Of a stretch of 7,026 bases of DNA, positions 6,301-7,026 are shown one piece after another. Where the stretch lies: assembly GCA_023429545.1 (NCBI GenBank), contig JAEYUU010000502.1, positions 1-7,026 of the forward strand. Direction: 5' to 3'. The notes under the pieces are model-generated. The model did not search any database. It had not been told where the DNA came from and saw nothing but the letters and a program-made list of their open reading frames with translations. A program made the position numbers and the translations under genes. How positions within the stretch are numbered: position 1 is the stretch's first letter; every line of letters starts with the position of its first letter. Source of the stretch: Verrucomicrobiota bacterium. Lineage in GTDB: Bacteria; Verrucomicrobiota; Verrucomicrobiia; Verrucomicrobiales; Verrucomicrobiaceae.

Positions 6301-7026
6301 AGCATCTACAGGCGTCCGTCCTCCTGCGTCGGCGCGAGGCACACCCGCTGCCAATCCTGCGATAGAGGTGTCCACCACCAGTTCCTGGCGGCAGCTCGCC
6401 ACCTGGGTGCTTTCCATGAACGGCCAGCTCCATGTGGATCGTGATGGAACGCGCATCCATGTGACAGGCGCCAATCCCAAGGATCTGCCCAGCGGGAAAT
6501 TCAGCGTCCGGTATGTGAGCCTCACGGACGGCGCTGCCAATGCCAGGCTCACGGATGACGACCTGACTTTGCTGGCAAATGCCCCGGACCTGGAGTTTCT
6601 GGATATCCGCGATGCCCCTGAAATCACCAGGGTGCCCGCGCTGCGTGGCATGAAAAAGCTGGGCCGCATCATGCTCCATCGCTGTCCGAAGATGGATCCC
6701 AGCCTTTTCGCCGAGCTCGCGGGCAAGCAGAATCTCAGCGATGTGGACGTTTACGGATCGATGTCAGGCGTCCAGGGCATCAGCGCTCTCGCCTCCTGTC
6801 CGAAGCTTGCCAATCTCATTTTGAGCAGCACACCGCTGGATGATGCATCACTGGCAGAAGTTGGGAAACTCAAGTCCCTGCGCCAGCTTCAGCTCGACAA
6901 CACCAGGATCACTGATGACGGCCTGTCCTCGCTGGCTTCTCTCACGGCGCTGGAATCTCTCACGCTCGATGGATGCGCGGGCGTTCGCGGGCGCACCATG
7001 AATGCGCTCCTGGTGCTGACCAATCT
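3314..7026 (+). CDS. Transmembrane Ser/Thr kinase with LamG-like, C-type-lectin-like and LRR modules (3' end outside window)
   Basis: One open frame from the ATG at 3314 to the right edge, 1237 complete codons with no stop. Hanks-type kinase, residues about 47-298: glycine loop GQGGMGAV at 54-61, K76 in VAIK, E96, HRD at 169-171 with K173 and N176, DFG at 189-191, APE at 217-219, D232 in DIYSLG. All catalytic residues are present, so it should phosphorylate Ser/Thr in the cytoplasm; T201, T204, T206 and T212 lie in the activation loop. Residues 313-354 are six seven-residue repeats. One membrane helix spans 396-416, flanked by KK and RK. Beyond it, presumably periplasmic: a Ser/Ala/Pro linker; a concanavalin/LamG-like domain (about 467-661); a C-type-lectin-like domain (677-804: GGRLAIIESKEE, LWLGAS, W757 before GEPN, closing FIVEWE); a Pro/Ala linker; a helical domain (842-986); and leucine-rich repeats from about 1025, with units such as TRITDDGLSSLASL. 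Probably a receptor kinase for a glycan or protein ligand; ligand and targets are unknown. The start lacks a clear ribosome-binding site. Confidence 0.92.
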   Translation, partial: MKEDFQNVSGGVTPVSGSQGSHLTGTPSAADLPLPEELTGMLPEGDYIVECFLGQGGMGAVYRGLQLPLKRPVAIKILQRRQLEDDYHFEDRFRREAYAMATLTHPNVVQVYDCGDAGDRFLFISMELVEGGDLSHAMKSGRVTPESALQLFTPICEGVQAAHEHGLVHRDIKPANIFLTSDARPKVADFGLAKKFDAQSTFMTKTGLGMGTPDYAAPEQYEELADLDHRADIYSLGVMFYQMLTGHLPRGAYKAPSQLVEVDARLDAVVQKAMQTDRAERYQRVEEMKADVEHIISTWMAPPKPRFVTPAGVPTRTGRVLTATGRVPTHTGRVLTSTGRVPTHTGRVPTATGRVPIAPRLAPLQPPSSPVPMGPVSTAQQGEHLAQASPKKSGTVMFVGVLAAAVIVGGGAFVALRKPGPVSSSVAAAQAEPGSSQSSSSLVGPSSAQAESINPATSSPPLPIRPVVQTLDLLALTDPVRDRISVPDLIRGNEWVREGTALVYKSDGKSGKIAAPVAIECRDYEIELRVERLGGSGRLHLDLPVAGTRILPLILNDPSRRILNEREGVNWPHNATIIHVTIRVARGAGGAGGGDRLLIRDKISGKEILDWKGRLGQPGRPGETHAEFPGAPVASLFVMHDPYAVRMWRLSVFEGKARELRKPDDSAPPGLSEILAFGGHRYQAVTGHINWQAAKAKAEEMGGRLAIIESKEEYEALKKAFGSRIPSGSGLWLGASTAEGPAQMRWISGGAMSFTVWAKGEPNERNGAVMMMRGPREPDVAWADFPLHGRGKTVTNRGFIVEWESTEVAAASVSPAAAIPAPSASPASRAPSPQPPGREFADPRLLQLESGFKSRYDADVQKPYATALATLNAGYLRALATARVAAQKVGNLTELTAIDEEAARTKSGRHPPPADVIGTPETLVKLRGTFRSAMARHMAARDRAAVPLYDLYLKALDGYIAELTKANNITRAKEVQDLHREIAAQKPVIDPPVVVEASTGVRPPASARGTPAANPAIEVSTTSSWRQLATWVLSMNGQLHVDRDGTRIHVTGANPKDLPSGKFSVRYVSLTDGAANARLTDDDLTLLANAPDLEFLDIRDAPEITRVPALRGMKKLGRIMLHRCPKMDPSLFAELAGKQNLSDVDVYGSMSGVQGISALASCPKLANLILSSTPLDDASLAEVGKLKSLRQLQLDNTRITDDGLSSLASLTALESLTLDGCAGVRGRTMNALLVLTN
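4250..4375 (+). repeat. Six in-frame 21-bp repeats encoding V-(P/L)-T-x-T-G-R
   Basis: Six contiguous 21-bp units within the kinase gene encode VPTRTGR, VLTATGR, VPTHTGR, VLTSTGR, VPTHTGR and VPTATGR (residues 313-354), followed by a partial VP. The segment joins the kinase domain to the membrane helix and should lie in the cytoplasm. Pro and Leu at the second place alternate over the first four units. Codons differ between units (GTA/GTG/GTC for Val, CGG/CGC for Arg, ACC/ACG/ACA for Thr), so the peptide is kept although the DNA has drifted, which argues for selection or age rather than a recent slippage event. Confidence 0.95.

Noticed and set aside
5915..6679. A 254-codon minus-strand frame opposite the helical and LRR part of the kinase
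   Set aside because: The plus-strand frame is continuous and carries recognisable LRR units; the antisense product shows no domain.

Overview
The window reads as chromosomal DNA of a GC-rich, Gram-negative bacterium of the Planctomycetes-Verrucomicrobia-Chlamydiae group, most likely a Verrucomicrobiaceae-type member of Verrucomicrobiota. This is inference from protein content: a DUF1549/DUF1553 (PSCyt2/PSD1) haem-motif protein, a very large Hanks-type kinase with C-type-lectin-like and leucine-rich-repeat modules, and the start of what looks like a lipid A-type acyltransferase. No rRNA, tRNA, mobile element or CRISPR array was seen.

Layout: (1) positions 1-106, minus strand: N-terminal end of a probable LpxL/HtrB-like acyltransferase that runs off the left edge. 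(2) 148-1152, plus strand: an M42-like metallo-aminopeptidase, divergent from gene 1 with only about 41 bp between the starts and possibly expressed from a leaderless transcript. (3) 1153-1209: a short convergent gap with a weak terminator-like hairpin and a perfect 8-bp stem-loop. (4) 1210-3072, minus strand: an exported DUF1549/DUF1553 protein with one CxxCH motif. (5) 3073-3313: a divergent control region with a candidate promoter and a short direct repeat just before the next start. (6) 3314 to the right edge and beyond, plus strand: one uninterrupted reading frame of at least 1237 codons. It encodes a transmembrane Ser/Thr kinase with an outer part built from a concanavalin/LamG-like domain, a C-type-lectin-like domain, a helical domain and leucine-rich repeats.

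The four genes do not form an operon: orientations alternate (-,+,-,+), so each is probably a separate transcription unit. The only pair likely to share control is the DUF1549/DUF1553 gene and the kinase, which are divergent over 241 bp. The most noteworthy object is the kinase: a one-protein receptor whose cytoplasmic kinase is joined to the membrane by six near-identical seven-residue Thr-rich repeats, and whose outer part stacks two lectin-like folds on a leucine-rich-repeat module.
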